From: Pantoea sp. Mb-10
GTDB lineage: Bacteria > Pseudomonadota > Gammaproteobacteria > Enterobacterales > Enterobacteriaceae
DNA: 64,000 nucleotides
Direction: 5' to 3'
Assembly: GCF_021272205.1 (NCBI RefSeq)
Contig: NZ_JAJSDX010000007.1
Coordinates: 62,001-126,000 of the forward strand
Shown: positions 1 through 9,665 of the stretch, one piece after another
How positions within the stretch are numbered: position 1 is the stretch's first letter
Layout: every line of letters starts with the position of its first letter
Position numbers and translations under genes: made by a program
Notes under the pieces: generated by a model
What the model was told of the DNA's origin: nothing
What the model saw: the letters and a program-made list of their open reading frames with translations, nothing else
Database searches by the model: none

Positions 1-42
1 AAGTCCTGGAGTAACCGGCAGGCGATAGAAGAGTTCATTTAG
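1..42 (+). CDS. nudB: NudB, dihydroneopterin triphosphate diphosphatase, C-terminal end only
   Basis: The first 13 codons read [13 protein letters not shown] and then stop. This matches the C-terminal tail of E. coli NudB ([10 protein letters not shown]...), a Nudix hydrolase that removes pyrophosphate from dihydroneopterin triphosphate in folate synthesis. nudB immediately precedes yebC in E. coli, so synteny supports the call. The rest of the gene lies outside the window. The tail is a few residues shorter than the E. coli one. Confidence 0.8.
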   Translation, partial: KSWSNRQAIEEFI

Positions 43-254
43 CGACGGCTCGCAGGCCTGTTTTGCCGCAGCGAGTCGATAAGCCAAGAGATTTAGGATG
101 CCGGGCCAGCGCGTGCCCCATCCCTGTTGAACAGTCAGGCGCCGATTGTGCGCTGCAGCGTTTTCCTGGTGCAGGCGCCCTCGGCGCGGGCCGTCGAAAA
201 CGGTGCGGCAGGCAAGGTAGCCTGAACCCAGTTAAAGATCGGAGAGAAAGTAAC

Positions 255-998
255 ATGGCTGGACACAGTAAATGGGCAAATACCAAACACCGTAAAGCGG
301 CGCAGGACGCCAAGCGTGGCAAAATCTTCACCAAGATCATTCGTGAACTGGTGACGGCGGCGAAGCTGGGCGGTGGCGATCCGGGTTCGAATCCGCGTCT
401 GCGCGCAGCAATGGACAAAGCGCTGTCCAACAACATGACGCGTGACACCATGAACCGCGCGATTGCACGCGGCGTGGGCGGTGAAGATGACTCCAACATG
501 GAAACCATCATTTACGAAGGTTACGGTCCGGGCGGCTCCGCAGTAATGGTGGAATGCCTGAGTGATAACCGCAACCGCACCGTAGGCGAAGTGCGCCACG
601 CCTTCACGAAAACCGGCGGCAACCTTGGTACCGACGGCTCTGTAGCCTACCTTTTCAGCAAAAAAGGCGTTATCTCCTTCGCACCAGGTCAGGATGAAGA
701 TGCGGTCATGGAAGCGGCGCTGGAAGCCGGCGCAGAAGACGTGATGAGCTACGACGACGGTGCAATCGATGTCTTTACCGCTTGGGAAGAGCTGGGTAGC
801 GTCCGTGATGCGCTGGAAGCGGCAGGGCTCAAAGCCGACACCGCTGAAGTCTCTATGATCCCGTCAACCAAAGCTGAACTTGATGCGGAAACCGCACCGA
901 AACTGCTGCGTCTGATCGATATGCTGGAAGATTGCGATGACGTACAGGAGGTTTACCACAACGGTGAAATTTCTGACGAGGTCGCGGAAACGCTGTAA
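255..998 (+). CDS. yebC: YebC family transcriptional/translational regulator
   Basis: A 247-residue protein beginning [14 protein letters not shown], the hallmark of the YebC/TACO1 family, and nearly the same length as E. coli YebC (246). The frame is open further upstream, but the ATG at 255 is chosen because the family signature starts there and GGAGAG lies just upstream. Family members have been described both as DNA-binding regulators and as factors that help ribosomes at proline-rich stretches; which applies here cannot be read from the sequence. It sits between nudB and ruvC as in E. coli. Confidence 0.96.
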   Translation: MAGHSKWANTKHRKAAQDAKRGKIFTKIIRELVTAAKLGGGDPGSNPRLRAAMDKALSNNMTRDTMNRAIARGVGGEDDSNMETIIYEGYGPGGSAVMVECLSDNRNRTVGEVRHAFTKTGGNLGTDGSVAYLFSKKGVISFAPGQDEDAVMEAALEAGAEDVMSYDDGAIDVFTAWEELGSVRDALEAAGLKADTAEVSMIPSTKAELDAETAPKLLRLIDMLEDCDDVQEVYHNGEISDEVAETL

Positions 999-1035
999 TG
1001 GCGTGCCCTGATAACCCCCAAGCCGGAGACGCGCT

Positions 1036-1563
1036 ATGACCGTTATTCTCGGGATCGATCCCGGCTCGCGCGTCACCGGCTATGGCGTGATTCGTCAGGT
1101 GGGCCGCCAGCTGACCTACCTCGGCAGCGGCTGTATCCGTACCAGCGTCACCGATCTCCCTTCCCGTCTCAAGCTTATCTATGCGGGCGTGAGCGAGATT
1201 ATCACGCAGTTCTCGCCCGATTATTTCGCTATCGAGCAGGTGTTCATGGCCAAAAATGCCGACTCCGCGCTGAAGCTGGGGCAGGCGCGCGGGGCGGCGA
1301 TTGTCGCGGCGGTGAACCTTGATCTGCCCGTGTTTGAGTATGCGGCACGTCAGGTCAAACAAACCGTCACCGGCACCGGCGGTGCAGAGAAAAGTCAGGT
1401 GCAGCACATGGTGCGCACGCTATTAAAACTGCCAGCAAACCCGCAGGCCGATGCGGCTGATGCGCTGGCGATTGCCATTACGCATTGTCATCTCAGCCAG
1501 AACACGGCGCGCATGAGCGATACGAAGCTGGTCATGACGCGCGGGCGATTGCGCTCAGGCTGA
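1036..1563 (+). CDS. ruvC: Crossover junction endodeoxyribonuclease RuvC
   Basis: RuvC resolves Holliday junctions by paired symmetric cuts, working with the RuvAB branch-migration motor. The 175-residue protein carries the RNase H-like acidic site: Asp8 in ILGIDPGS, Glu67 in FAIEQVF, and Asp139/Asp142 in QADAAD. All four catalytic carboxylates are therefore present. A GGAG ribosome site precedes the ATG. The gene follows yebC by 37 bases and is separated from ruvA by a LexA-box palindrome. Confidence 0.98.
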   Translation: MTVILGIDPGSRVTGYGVIRQVGRQLTYLGSGCIRTSVTDLPSRLKLIYAGVSEIITQFSPDYFAIEQVFMAKNADSALKLGQARGAAIVAAVNLDLPVFEYAARQVKQTVTGTGGAEKSQVQHMVRTLLKLPANPQADAADALAIAITHCHLSQNTARMSDTKLVMTRGRLRSG

Positions 1564-1582
1564 TAAATCACGCACGTTTTTG

Positions 1583-1610
1583 AGGCTGGATATTCATCCA
1601 GCCTTTTTTA
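1583..1610 (+). promoter_or_regulatory. LexA (SOS) box before ruvAB, also a terminator-like hairpin after ruvC
   Basis: The core at 1584-1603 has the CTG-N10-CAG spacing of a LexA operator and resembles the known E. coli ruvAB box. Its arms AGGCTGGA and TCCAGCCT are fully complementary and are followed by a T-run, so the same bases could end ruvC transcription. SOS control of ruvAB is established in E. coli; the dual role here is inferred. Confidence 0.75.
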
Positions 1611-1652
1611 TGGTATATAACGTCGCTGATTCAACGATTAAGGAGCTGCTCG

Positions 1653-2267
1653 GTGATTGGTCGCTTACGAGGCTATATTCTGGAAAAACAGCCACCGCTG
1701 GTGCTGATTGAAGCAAATGGCGTTGGTTATGAAGTGCACATGCCCATGACCTGCTTTTATGAGCTGCCCGACATTCAGCAGGAAGCCATCATTTTCACAC
1801 AGTTCGTGGTGCGTGAAGACGCGCAACTGCTGTTTGGCTTCAACAGCAAACAGGAGCGAGCGCTGTTCCGCGAGCTGATCAAAGTCAACGGCGTCGGGCC
1901 CAAACTGGCCCTGGCCATTCTTTCTGGCATGTCAGCGCAGCAGTTCGTTACGGCCGTTGAGCGCGAAGAGATTGCCTCGCTGGTGAAACTGCCTGGCGTG
2001 GGCAAAAAGACCGCAGAGCGTCTGGTGGTTGAAATGAAAGACCGCTTCAAAGGCATGCACGGCGATCTGTTTGGCGGCGATTCGACCTTTACGCTGAGTA
2101 CTCCTTCTGCCGCGCCGGACAGCAATGACGCTGAGTCAGAAGCCGTGGCGGCGCTGGTGGCGCTGGGCTACAAACCGCAAGAAGCCAGCCGCATGGTTAG
2201 TAAAGTAGGTAAACCGGATGCAGATTGCGAAACGCTGATTCGCGAAGCGCTGCGCGCAGCTATTTGA
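1653..2267 (+). CDS. ruvA: Holliday junction branch-migration subunit RuvA
   Basis: RuvA binds four-way junctions as a tetramer and loads the RuvB motor. The 204-residue product starts at a GTG ([15 protein letters not shown]), as in E. coli, after AAGGAG. Two helix-hairpin-helix motifs are visible ([13 protein letters not shown] and [12 protein letters not shown]), then an acidic linker and the C-terminal RuvB-binding domain ([16 protein letters not shown]). It lies 7 bases upstream of ruvB in the LexA-controlled operon. Confidence 0.98.
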   Translation: MIGRLRGYILEKQPPLVLIEANGVGYEVHMPMTCFYELPDIQQEAIIFTQFVVREDAQLLFGFNSKQERALFRELIKVNGVGPKLALAILSGMSAQQFVTAVEREEIASLVKLPGVGKKTAERLVVEMKDRFKGMHGDLFGGDSTFTLSTPSAAPDSNDAESEAVAALVALGYKPQEASRMVSKVGKPDADCETLIREALRAAI

Positions 2268-2274
2268 GGTCATC

Positions 2275-3279
2275 ATGATTGAAGCCGATCGTCTGGTGTC
2301 GGGCAGCGCTTACACGGAAGAAGAGAGCCTGGATCGCGCCATCCGCCCTAAACTGTTGACGGAATATGTGGGACAGCCCCAAGTGCGCGAGCAGATGGAG
2401 ATTTTCATCAAGGCGGCCAAGCTGCGCGGGGATGCGCTGGATCATCTGCTGATCTTTGGTCCGCCCGGTCTGGGAAAAACCACGCTGGCGAACATCGTCG
2501 CCAACGAAATGGGCGTTAACCTGCGCACCACATCAGGCCCGGTGCTGGAGAAGGCAGGCGATTTGGCTGCCATGCTCACCAATCTTGAACCTCATGACGT
2601 CCTGTTCATTGATGAAATTCACCGCCTGTCGCCCGTGGTGGAAGAAGTGCTCTATCCGGCGATGGAGGATTATCAGCTGGACATTATGATCGGGGAAGGG
2701 CCGGCGGCGCGCTCTATCAAACTTGATCTGCCGCCGTTCACGTTGATCGGCGCGACCACGCGCGCGGGATCGCTCACCTCGCCGCTGCGCGATCGCTTTG
2801 GCATCGTACAGCGTTTGGAATTTTATAATGTGGCGGATCTCCAGCATATCGTGAGCCGCAGCGCTGCGTGCCTGGGATTGGTGCTAAGCGAAGAGGGCGC
2901 GCGCGAAGTGGCATGCCGCGCGCGCGGTACGCCGCGCATCGCGAACCGCCTGCTGCGGCGCGTGCGCGACTTCGCTGAAGTGCGTGCCGATGGCAATATG
3001 AGCGGTGAAGTGGCTGCCAGCGCGCTGGATATGCTCAACGTGGACAGTCAAGGCTTTGACTATATGGATCGCAAACTGTTGCTTGCCATCATTGACAAGT
3101 TTATGGGCGGACCGGTTGGGCTGGACAATCTGGCCGCGGCCATTGGTGAGGAGCGAGAAACCATTGAGGATGTGATTGAACCCTTCCTGATCCAGCAAGG
3201 ATTCATTCAGCGCACGCCGCGCGGCCGTATGGCCACGCAGCATGCCTACCAGCATTTTGGCATCGCCCGCGAAAGCTAA
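2275..3279 (+). CDS. ruvB: Holliday junction branch-migration ATPase RuvB
   Basis: RuvB is the hexameric AAA+ helicase of the RuvABC resolvasome. The 334-residue protein has Walker [10 protein letters not shown] (about residues 62-70), Walker B FIDEIH (about 111-116), sensor 1 GATTRAG, an arginine finger in PLRDRFG, and the C-terminal winged helix ending in [15 protein letters not shown]. It is full length and co-transcribed with ruvA. Confidence 0.98.
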   Translation: MIEADRLVSGSAYTEEESLDRAIRPKLLTEYVGQPQVREQMEIFIKAAKLRGDALDHLLIFGPPGLGKTTLANIVANEMGVNLRTTSGPVLEKAGDLAAMLTNLEPHDVLFIDEIHRLSPVVEEVLYPAMEDYQLDIMIGEGPAARSIKLDLPPFTLIGATTRAGSLTSPLRDRFGIVQRLEFYNVADLQHIVSRSAACLGLVLSEEGAREVACRARGTPRIANRLLRRVRDFAEVRADGNMSGEVAASALDMLNVDSQGFDYMDRKLLLAIIDKFMGGPVGLDNLAAAIGEERETIEDVIEPFLIQQGFIQRTPRGRMATQHAYQHFGIARES

Positions 3280-3303
3280 CCGGCGTCAGACCGCCGGTTT
3301 CTT
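3278..3303. terminator. Hairpin terminator shared by convergent ruvB and znuB
   Basis: Arms AACCGGCG and CGCCGGTT enclose a six-base loop, with T-rich sequence on the right and A-rich sequence on the left. It lies where the two genes meet tail to tail, so it could serve both directions. It overlaps both stop codons. Confidence 0.6.
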
Positions 3304-4071
3304 TACCATGCTCGCAGCAAAAAGCAGCGCGGCGCACAGCACCACCGACGGGCCTGCAGGCGTATCGTAATTGGCGGAGAAGGCCAGACCGCCCGTCACG
3401 GCAATGATTCCCACCACAACCGCAAAACCGGCCATCTGTTCTGGCGATCGTGCGAAGCGGCGCGCGGTCGCGGCCGGGATAATCAGCAGTGACGTTATGA
3501 TCAGCGCGCCAACAAACTTCATGGCCACACCAATGGTGACCGCCGTGACCAGCATTAGCAGCATGCGGGTGCGAGATAAGTTTACGCCGTCAACCTGCGC
3601 TAATTCAGGGCTAATGGTCATCGAAAGCAAGGCGCGCCACTGCCATGCCATCACCGCTAACACCACCGCCACGCCGCCGCTCATGATGGCCAAATCCTGC
3701 GGCGTGATGGCCAGCAAGTCACCAAACAGGTAAGCCATAAGATCGACGCGTACGCCCTGCATCAGACTCACCACGACCAACCCCAGCGACAGTGCGCTAT
3801 GCGCCATAATGCCCAGTAACGTATCTATAGCCAGATGCGGGCGTCGCTCCAGCCACACCAAGCCCAGCGCCAGACAAACGGTCACCGCAATGACCGCGTA
3901 CCCTGGATTCACGTTGAGCAGAAGCCCGAAGGCGACGCCGAGCAGCGAGGCGTGGGCGAGAGTGTCACCGAAATAGGACATGCGCCGCCATACCACAAAT
4001 GAGCCCAGTGGGCCGGCGGCCAGCGCGAGCAAAACGCCGCCAAGCCAGCCGGGAAGTAACAGTTCAATCAT
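3286..4071 (-). CDS. znuB: Zinc ABC transporter, membrane permease ZnuB
   Basis: A 261-residue polytopic inner-membrane protein of the ABC-3 metal permease family (start [23 protein letters not shown], family signature [20 protein letters not shown]). It forms the channel through which zinc delivered by periplasmic ZnuA enters the cell, powered by ZnuC. Its start overlaps the end of znuC by 4 bases, so the two are probably translationally coupled in an operon read from the Zur-controlled promoter. Confidence 0.97.
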   Translation of the reverse strand: MIELLLPGWLGGVLLALAAGPLGSFVVWRRMSYFGDTLAHASLLGVAFGLLLNVNPGYAVIAVTVCLALGLVWLERRPHLAIDTLLGIMAHSALSLGLVVVSLMQGVRVDLMAYLFGDLLAITPQDLAIMSGGVAVVLAVMAWQWRALLSMTISPELAQVDGVNLSRTRMLLMLVTAVTIGVAMKFVGALIITSLLIIPAATARRFARSPEQMAGFAVVVGIIAVTGGLAFSANYDTPAGPSVVLCAALLFAASMVKKPAV

Positions 4072-4823
4072 GACGAAGTCTTTCCTTTGCGCAGAACGAT
4101 GCGTCCCTGTAAATCGTGACGGTGATTATGGTGATGGCGGTAAATGGCCAGCTGTTGCGCGCCGCGCGTGCCAAACATGGCAATGAATTCAGGATGCTGA
4201 GAGACCGCCTCTGGCGTGCCTGAACAACAAATGTGGTGATTGAGGCACAGCACCTCATCGGTTTTGGCCATCACCAGATGCAGGTCATGCGATACCATCA
4301 GCACACCGCAGTTAAGCTCTTGCCGCAGCTGATCGATCAAATCATAGAGCGCCACCTGACCGTTGACATCGACACCTTGGGTGGGCTCGTCGAGTACCAG
4401 CAATTGCGGTTGGTTGAGCAGGGCGCGCGCCAACAGCACACGCTGCGTTTCACCGCCGGAGAGCTTTTGCAGCGGCGCGCGCAGCAAATGTCCGGCCTGA
4501 ACGCGCTTTAGCGCAGGCAGGATGGCGCTGCGCGCGGTGCCGCGCGACAGGCGCATAAAGCGCTCAACGCTGACCGGCAAGGTGGGATCGATATGCAGCT
4601 TTTGCGGCACATAGCCAATACGTAAGCCCGGCAGACGCGTGACGCTGCCGCTCGTAGGGGGCAGCAGTCCCAGCACCGTGCGCACCAGCGTAGATTTACC
4701 TGCTCCATTGGGGCCAAGCAGCGTCAGAATTTTGCCGGGCATCAGCGACAAGCTGACCTGACTCAATACCGGACGCTGAGCAAACTGCACAGAAATGTTT
4801 TCAAGTGTAACAAGTGGCGACAT
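4068..4823 (-). CDS. znuC: Zinc ABC transporter, ATP-binding protein ZnuC
   Basis: This 251-residue ABC ATPase shows Walker [13 protein letters not shown], the signature LSGGETQRV, Walker [13 protein letters not shown] and an H-loop in MVSHDL. It energises zinc import through ZnuB. A histidine-rich C-terminal tail ([10 protein letters not shown]) is typical of ZnuC and may sense or bind zinc. It is divergent from znuA with a Zur box between. Confidence 0.97.
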   Translation of the reverse strand: MSPLVTLENISVQFAQRPVLSQVSLSLMPGKILTLLGPNGAGKSTLVRTVLGLLPPTSGSVTRLPGLRIGYVPQKLHIDPTLPVSVERFMRLSRGTARSAILPALKRVQAGHLLRAPLQKLSGGETQRVLLARALLNQPQLLVLDEPTQGVDVNGQVALYDLIDQLRQELNCGVLMVSHDLHLVMAKTDEVLCLNHHICCSGTPEAVSQHPEFIAMFGTRGAQQLAIYRHHHNHRHDLQGRIVLRKGKTSS

Positions 4824-4848
4824 AAGATTTACGGTTGCATTGAGTTTC

Positions 4849-4869
4849 GAATGTTATAATATCACATTC
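4849..4869. promoter_or_regulatory. Zur operator in the znuA/znuCB divergent promoter
   Basis: The imperfect palindrome GAATGTTATAATATCACATTC closely matches the known Zur binding site between znuA and znuCB in E. coli. Zinc-loaded Zur would repress both directions. The embedded TATAAT also looks like a -10 element, so repressor and polymerase would compete. Confidence 0.85.
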
Positions 4870-4899
4870 CATCAACTGGTCACGATGGAATGACGCATT

Positions 4900-5871
4900 A
4901 TGTTACATATTAACCCCCGCCTCGCTGTTACCGTCTCTGCGGTCACGTTGGCGACCGTTTTTTCTTTCTCTGCCCGCGCGGATGTGGTCGCTTCAATTAA
5001 ACCGGTGGGATTCATTGCTGCCGCTATCGCCGATGGCGTCACGCCCGTAGACGTATTGCTGCCAGATGGCGCGTCAGAACATGATTATGCGCTGCGCCCC
5101 TCGGATGTAAAACGTATTAAAAACGCTGACTTAGTGGTGTGGGTTGGTCCGGAAATGGAAGCCTTTCTGACCCGGCCTGCCGCGGCGCTGCCTGCTGCGA
5201 AAAACCTGGAAATTGCGGCCCTGCCAGAGGTGAAATCGCAATTGATTAGCGGTGCTGAAGATGACGACGGCCACGATCACGATCACGCTAATGCAAAGGA
5301 ATCGGAAATTTCCGAACAACAAGACACGTCTCATGAACATCACCATCACGGCGAATTTAATATGCATTTGTGGATGTCTCCTGAGATTGCGAAACAATCT
5401 GCGGTTGCAATCCACGGAAAATTATTGGAACTTATGCCGCAAAGCAAAGCCAAACTGGACGCCAATCTGCAGCACTTTGAAGCAGCCTTAGCGGACGCAG
5501 ACAAGCACATTGGCGCGCAGCTTGCGCCGGTAAGAAGTAAGGGCTATTTCGTTTTTCACGATGCTTACAGCTACTTTGAGAAACATTACGGTTTGTCACC
5601 ATTAGGTCATTTCACCGTCAACCCTGAGATCCAACCGGGCGCCCAGCGTTTACATCAAATACGAACACAGTTGGTTGAGCAGAAAGCCGTTTGCGTTTTC
5701 GCTGAACCACAATTCAGACCAGCCGTTATCGATGCTGTGTCACGCGGAACAACCGTACGTAAAGGTACGCTTGATCCGCTGGGCATGGGGATCAGCTTAA
5801 CCAAAGACAGCTATGTGACCTTCCTCTCACAGCTGTCGAGCCAGTATGCGAGCTGTCTGAATGGAGCATAG
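4900..5871 (+). CDS. znuA: Periplasmic zinc-binding protein ZnuA
   Basis: This 323-residue cluster-9 solute-binding protein has an N-terminal signal peptide ending near SARADVVAS. It has the metal ligands expected of ZnuA: a His in [13 protein letters not shown], a His in [10 protein letters not shown], a His in GHFTVNPE, and a charged His-rich loop ([10 protein letters not shown]... HEHHHHG, about residues 121-149). That loop is longer than in many homologues. Synteny with znuBC and the Zur box supports the role. mepM follows after 14 bases. Confidence 0.97.
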   Translation: MLHINPRLAVTVSAVTLATVFSFSARADVVASIKPVGFIAAAIADGVTPVDVLLPDGASEHDYALRPSDVKRIKNADLVVWVGPEMEAFLTRPAAALPAAKNLEIAALPEVKSQLISGAEDDDGHDHDHANAKESEISEQQDTSHEHHHHGEFNMHLWMSPEIAKQSAVAIHGKLLELMPQSKAKLDANLQHFEAALADADKHIGAQLAPVRSKGYFVFHDAYSYFEKHYGLSPLGHFTVNPEIQPGAQRLHQIRTQLVEQKAVCVFAEPQFRPAVIDAVSRGTTVRKGTLDPLGMGISLTKDSYVTFLSQLSSQYASCLNGA

Positions 5872-5885
5872 AGGAATAGGTAAAA

Positions 5886-7214
5886 GTGCAGCAGATAGCC
5901 CGCTCTGTCGCCCTCGCATTTAATAATTTGCCGCGCCCCCACCGCGTTATGCTGGGATCATTAACCGTTGTCACGTTGGCCGTCGCTGTTTGGCGGCCTT
6001 ACGTTTACCATCCACACGACGTTGCGCCGATTGTCAAAGACATCACGCTGGACAAAAACGCCCTGCGTAATCTGCTGCCGGAAGCCAGTGAGCCGTTGGA
6101 CCAAACCACGGCGGCACCCGAAGACGATATTCCTGCGGATGACATTGATAACGATGTTTCCGACGCGCCTGACGCACATGATTACACCGTTTCCGCCGGC
6201 GATACCTTGAGCAGTGCGCTTAATCAGTATGGCATTGACCTCAGTGATATCAATGCGCTGGTCAGCAGTGACAAAGATCTTCGGACGCTGCGTATTGGTC
6301 AGCAGCTAAGCTGGACGCTCAGTGAGCAGGGGCAGCTGCAGGATTTCACGTGGGAAATTGACCGCCGCGAAACGCGCGTCTATACGCGTCAGCCGAATGG
6401 CACCTTCACCATGCAGCAGCAGATGCAGAAGGGCGAGTGGCAAAACAGCGTGCTGAAAGGCGAAGTGCGTGGCAGTTTCGCCGCCAGCGCGCAGCGCGCA
6501 GGGTTGACCAGCGCCGAAGCCAGTAGCGTCATCAAGGCGATGCAGTGGCAGATGGATTTCCGTAAGCTGCGTGCCGGCGATGAATTCAGCGTATTAATGT
6601 CACGTGAAATGCTGGACGGCAAAAGCGCGCAGAGTCAGCTACTGGGCGTGCGTCTGCGCACCGGCGGTAAAGACTATTACGCGTTCCGGGCGGAAGATGG
6701 CAAATTCTACGATCGCAAGGGCTCTGGCCTGGCGCGCGGGTTTATGCGTTTCCCGACGGTGAAGCAGTACCGCGTATCGTCGAACTTTAATCCGCGTCGC
6801 CTCAATCCTGTTACCGGTCGCATTGCACCGCACCGCGGCGTTGATTTTGCGCTGCCAATTGGCACGCCCGTGTTGGCGGTTGGCGATGGCGAAGTGGTGA
6901 TGGCGAAAAACGGCGGAGCAGCCGGCAACTATGTGGCCATTCGCCATGGTCGCCAGTACATGACGCGCTATATGCACCTCAGCAAGGCGTTGGTTAAACC
7001 GGGGCAAAAAGTCAAACGCGGCGATCGCATTGCGCTCTCGGGCAACACAGGACGCTCAACCGGCCCGCATCTGCATTATGAAGTGTGGATCAACAATCAG
7101 GCGGTTAATCCGCTCACGGCCAAGCTGCCGCGGATGGAAGGCCTGACCGGGAAAGATCGCAGCACCTATCTGACGCAGGTGAAAAGTTATCTGCCTCAGC
7201 TCGCGTTTAAATAA
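5886..7214 (+). CDS. mepM: Murein DD-endopeptidase MepM
   Basis: MepM cleaves D-Ala-mDAP crosslinks so that new peptidoglycan can be inserted. The 442-residue protein has a membrane anchor (about residues 20-38), a LysM domain (YTVSAGDTLSSALNQYGI), a linking domain, and a C-terminal M23 peptidase with zinc motifs HRGVDF and HLHYE. Translation starts at a GTG in the family context MQQIARSVALAFNNLPRPHR. The length matches E. coli (440). Confidence 0.97.
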   Translation: MQQIARSVALAFNNLPRPHRVMLGSLTVVTLAVAVWRPYVYHPHDVAPIVKDITLDKNALRNLLPEASEPLDQTTAAPEDDIPADDIDNDVSDAPDAHDYTVSAGDTLSSALNQYGIDLSDINALVSSDKDLRTLRIGQQLSWTLSEQGQLQDFTWEIDRRETRVYTRQPNGTFTMQQQMQKGEWQNSVLKGEVRGSFAASAQRAGLTSAEASSVIKAMQWQMDFRKLRAGDEFSVLMSREMLDGKSAQSQLLGVRLRTGGKDYYAFRAEDGKFYDRKGSGLARGFMRFPTVKQYRVSSNFNPRRLNPVTGRIAPHRGVDFALPIGTPVLAVGDGEVVMAKNGGAAGNYVAIRHGRQYMTRYMHLSKALVKPGQKVKRGDRIALSGNTGRSTGPHLHYEVWINNQAVNPLTAKLPRMEGLTGKDRSTYLTQVKSYLPQLAFK

Positions 7215-7239
7215 CGGCCTGACGCAGCCATACGTACAA

Positions 7240-7267
7240 AAACCGACGCTAAACACGTCGGTTTTTT
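7240..7267 (+). terminator. Rho-independent terminator after mepM
   Basis: Arms AAACCGACG and CGTCGGTTT flank a seven-base loop and are followed by further Ts. It lies 26 bases past the mepM stop. Confidence 0.85.
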
Positions 7268-7341
7268 GCTATCTGCTGCAGGATGATTGCAAATTTACCC
7301 GTCGCCACTATCATTGAGCCGTCATTTTCAGAGGCGAGTGC

Positions 7342-8316
7342 ATGGAAACCCGAAAAAAAAATAACAGTGAGTTTATTCCCGTTTTTCAACGTTCATTTCT
7401 CAAGCCGAAATACTGGGGAAGCTGGCTGGCGATTGGGGCGCTGGCGGGTATGGCGATGTTACCCGCCAGGGTGCGCGATCCCGTGCTGGGCGGATTGGGT
7501 AAATTGGCCGGCAGGCTGGCGAAAAGTGCGCGCCGTCGTGCGCTGATCAATCTCTACTACTGTCTGCCGGAACTCAGTGATGCGCAGCGAGAAGAGATTG
7601 CTGATCGTATGTTTGCTACCGCGCCGCAGGCAATGGCGATGATGGCGGAATTGGGCATGCGCGATCCGGCGCGCGTCCGTCAGCGCGTGGACTGGCATGG
7701 CCGTGAGATCATCGACGCCTTGCAGGCGAATCAAGAAAACGTGATTTTCCTGGTGCCGCACGGTTGGGGAGTCGACATTCCGGCGATGCTGCTGGCCTCG
7801 GAAGGGCAGAAGATGGCAGCCATGTTCCACAACCAGAGCGATCCGCTGATGGACTTCGTCTGGAATACCGTACGTCGTCGTTTTGGCGGGCGGATGCATG
7901 CGCGCAACGACGGCATTAAGCCGTTTATCGCCTCTGTGCGGCAGGGCTATTACGGCTATTATCTCCCGGATCAGGATCACGGCGCGGAACACAGTGAGTT
8001 TGTGGATTTCTTTGCCACCTATAAAGCCACGCTGCCTGCGGTAGGGCGCCTGATGAAAGTGTGCCGCGCCCGCGTGGTTCCTCTGTTCCCGGTCTATAAC
8101 AGCGCCACGCATCGCCTGGATATTTATGTGCGTCCGCCTATGGACGATCTGCTGGATGCGGATGATGTGACGCTGGCGCGCCGTATGAACGAGGAAGTGG
8201 AGATCTTTGTGCGCCCGCATCCCGAGCAGTACACCTGGATTTTGAAACTGCTGAAAACGCGTAAAGCCGGGGACATTGAGCCCTACAAACGCAAAGAGTT
8301 ATTTCCGCGCAAATAA
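7342..8316 (+). CDS. lpxM: Lipid A biosynthesis myristoyltransferase LpxM
   Basis: LpxM adds the final myristoyl chain to Kdo2-lipid A. The 324-residue protein is nearly the E. coli length (323) and aligns by eye throughout, including the HX4D acyltransferase motif (HGWGVD) and YYLPDQDHG. An N-terminal hydrophobic segment (about residues 25-42) is the membrane anchor. It stands alone between two terminators. Confidence 0.96.
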   Translation: METRKKNNSEFIPVFQRSFLKPKYWGSWLAIGALAGMAMLPARVRDPVLGGLGKLAGRLAKSARRRALINLYYCLPELSDAQREEIADRMFATAPQAMAMMAELGMRDPARVRQRVDWHGREIIDALQANQENVIFLVPHGWGVDIPAMLLASEGQKMAAMFHNQSDPLMDFVWNTVRRRFGGRMHARNDGIKPFIASVRQGYYGYYLPDQDHGAEHSEFVDFFATYKATLPAVGRLMKVCRARVVPLFPVYNSATHRLDIYVRPPMDDLLDADDVTLARRMNEEVEIFVRPHPEQYTWILKLLKTRKAGDIEPYKRKELFPRK

Positions 8317-8320
8317 CCAT

Positions 8321-8345
8321 AAAGGGGCCGAGGGCCCCTTTTTTA
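8321..8345. terminator. Bidirectional terminator between lpxM and the MFS gene
   Basis: Arms AAAGGGGCC and GGCCCCTTT around GAG, with a T-run to the right and As to the left. It serves lpxM and the convergent MFS gene, whose stop codon it overlaps. Confidence 0.85.
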
Positions 8346-9578
8346 TTCGACGCTCGCCACGTGGCTACGTCGTTTGCGCTCGCGCAAGAACAGCGTGACC
8401 AGCCCGAACCACAGGAGGCCCGCCGTAAAGTTAATGGCGCTGAACCACGGCGTTCCGCCGCTGAAATAGCCGCTCTTGGCCAATTCAATGCCCAGCGCCA
8501 GTGTCAGGATGCTGATCATGCCCAGCATGGCGGCGATGCTGCCTTTGCCTTCGCTACTGGCGTAAAGCGTTAGTCGGTAGAGTCCGGCGTTCACCATGCC
8601 TGCGCCAAAGGCGTAAAGGCTGAGACCCGCGGTCAGCAACAGATAGGTATGGCTATCCAGCAGGTTTGCTATGAGCGCAATGCTTAAACCAATAAGAATG
8701 GGCCAGGCGGCAAATTTAACCGGCTGTTCAATGGGTACCCGGCCCGCGAGTTTACTCAGGGTAATATTGCCGCCAATCATGGCAAGAAACACCGGCAGCT
8801 GCAGCAGCGCGTACTGCATGCGTGATAATCCTTCATCGTGCATCAGGATCACCGGCGAGAGCGCCACCCACGTCAAAATGGGAATAAATACCAAGCCAAT
8901 GGCGAATGAGCCGTACATAATCTGCCGATCGCGCGCCAGCCGCAGATAGGCTCGCGCTAAATTGGGCAGCGCAACCGAATGATGACGATCGCCTGCCGTC
9001 TCGGGCATGATGCGCCACAGCACCAGGAATGCGACCAGGCTACACGCCGCAAACAGCCAGAACATGCTGCGCCAGTCACCTACCGTGAGCCATGCGGCGC
9101 CTGCCAGCGGGCCAGCCAGCGGTGCCAATAGCGCCACGTTAGCCATCAGCGCCATCATGCGCACCGCCAGCGCCTCTTCAAAGGCTTCTTGTATTGCGGC
9201 ATACCCCACCGCACCGATAAAGCACAGGCTGATGCCCTGCATAAAGCGCAGCGCGACAAACTGCTCTATGGTCTGAACCCAGTTGGTTAGCAAACAGGCG
9301 GCGGCAAAAAACACGATGCCAAACAGCAGCACAGGGCGGCGGCCATACTTGTCCGAAAGCGGCCCCAGTAGCCACTGCAGTACCACGCCCCCCATCAGAT
9401 AGGCGGTGAGCGAAGTGGAAACCCACTCGGGACCAACGTTAAATTCCGTGGTCACCTGCAGCATGCCCGGCTGGATCATGTCATGGGCAATATAGGTCGC
9501 AAATTCAAACAGCACCAGCGCGAGAGGAAACAGCAGAGCGCGCCCGGTGAGCTGTGAGAGAGGACGATAGCGGGCCAT
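8343..9578 (-). CDS. mdfA: MdfA-type multidrug MFS exporter (DHA1 family)
   Basis: A 411-residue, roughly 12-helix major facilitator. The N-terminal part reads like MdfA: acidic residues in LFEFATYIAHDMIQPGM (the equivalents of Glu26 and Asp34 that bind protons and drugs), motif A GPLSDKYGRRPV, and ISLCFIGAVGYAAIQE. MdfA exports lipophilic cations and chloramphenicol by drug/proton antiport. A strong AAGGAGG site precedes the ATG. In E. coli mdfA lies elsewhere, so its place between lpxM and pykA is a local insertion. It could be a close paralogue rather than the orthologue. Confidence 0.8.
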   Translation of the reverse strand: MARYRPLSQLTGRALLFPLALVLFEFATYIAHDMIQPGMLQVTTEFNVGPEWVSTSLTAYLMGGVVLQWLLGPLSDKYGRRPVLLFGIVFFAAACLLTNWVQTIEQFVALRFMQGISLCFIGAVGYAAIQEAFEEALAVRMMALMANVALLAPLAGPLAGAAWLTVGDWRSMFWLFAACSLVAFLVLWRIMPETAGDRHHSVALPNLARAYLRLARDRQIMYGSFAIGLVFIPILTWVALSPVILMHDEGLSRMQYALLQLPVFLAMIGGNITLSKLAGRVPIEQPVKFAAWPILIGLSIALIANLLDSHTYLLLTAGLSLYAFGAGMVNAGLYRLTLYASSEGKGSIAAMLGMISILTLALGIELAKSGYFSGGTPWFSAINFTAGLLWFGLVTLFLRERKRRSHVASVE

Positions 9579-9600
9579 CTGGCCTCCTTGTCAGTAAATG

Positions 9601-9628
9601 AAAACGCGACTGCCAGGCAGTCGCGTTT
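9601..9628 (-). terminator. Terminator downstream of pykA
   Basis: Near-perfect arms AAACGCGACTG and CAGTCGCGTTT. Read on the minus strand, the hairpin ends in a TTTT run beyond the pykA stop and before the MFS gene. Confidence 0.7.
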
Positions 9629-9665
9629 GTCCATGGTGTACAGCCGCTGGGAAAAAGCGTGACGA

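Noticed and set aside
63..254. A 64-residue N-terminal extension of YebC
   Set aside because: The extension has no homology; the family start MAGHSKWA with GGAGAG upstream fixes the start at 255.
7459..8220. A 253-codon ORF antisense to lpxM
   Set aside because: Shadow frame of a well-supported gene; no recognisable domain.
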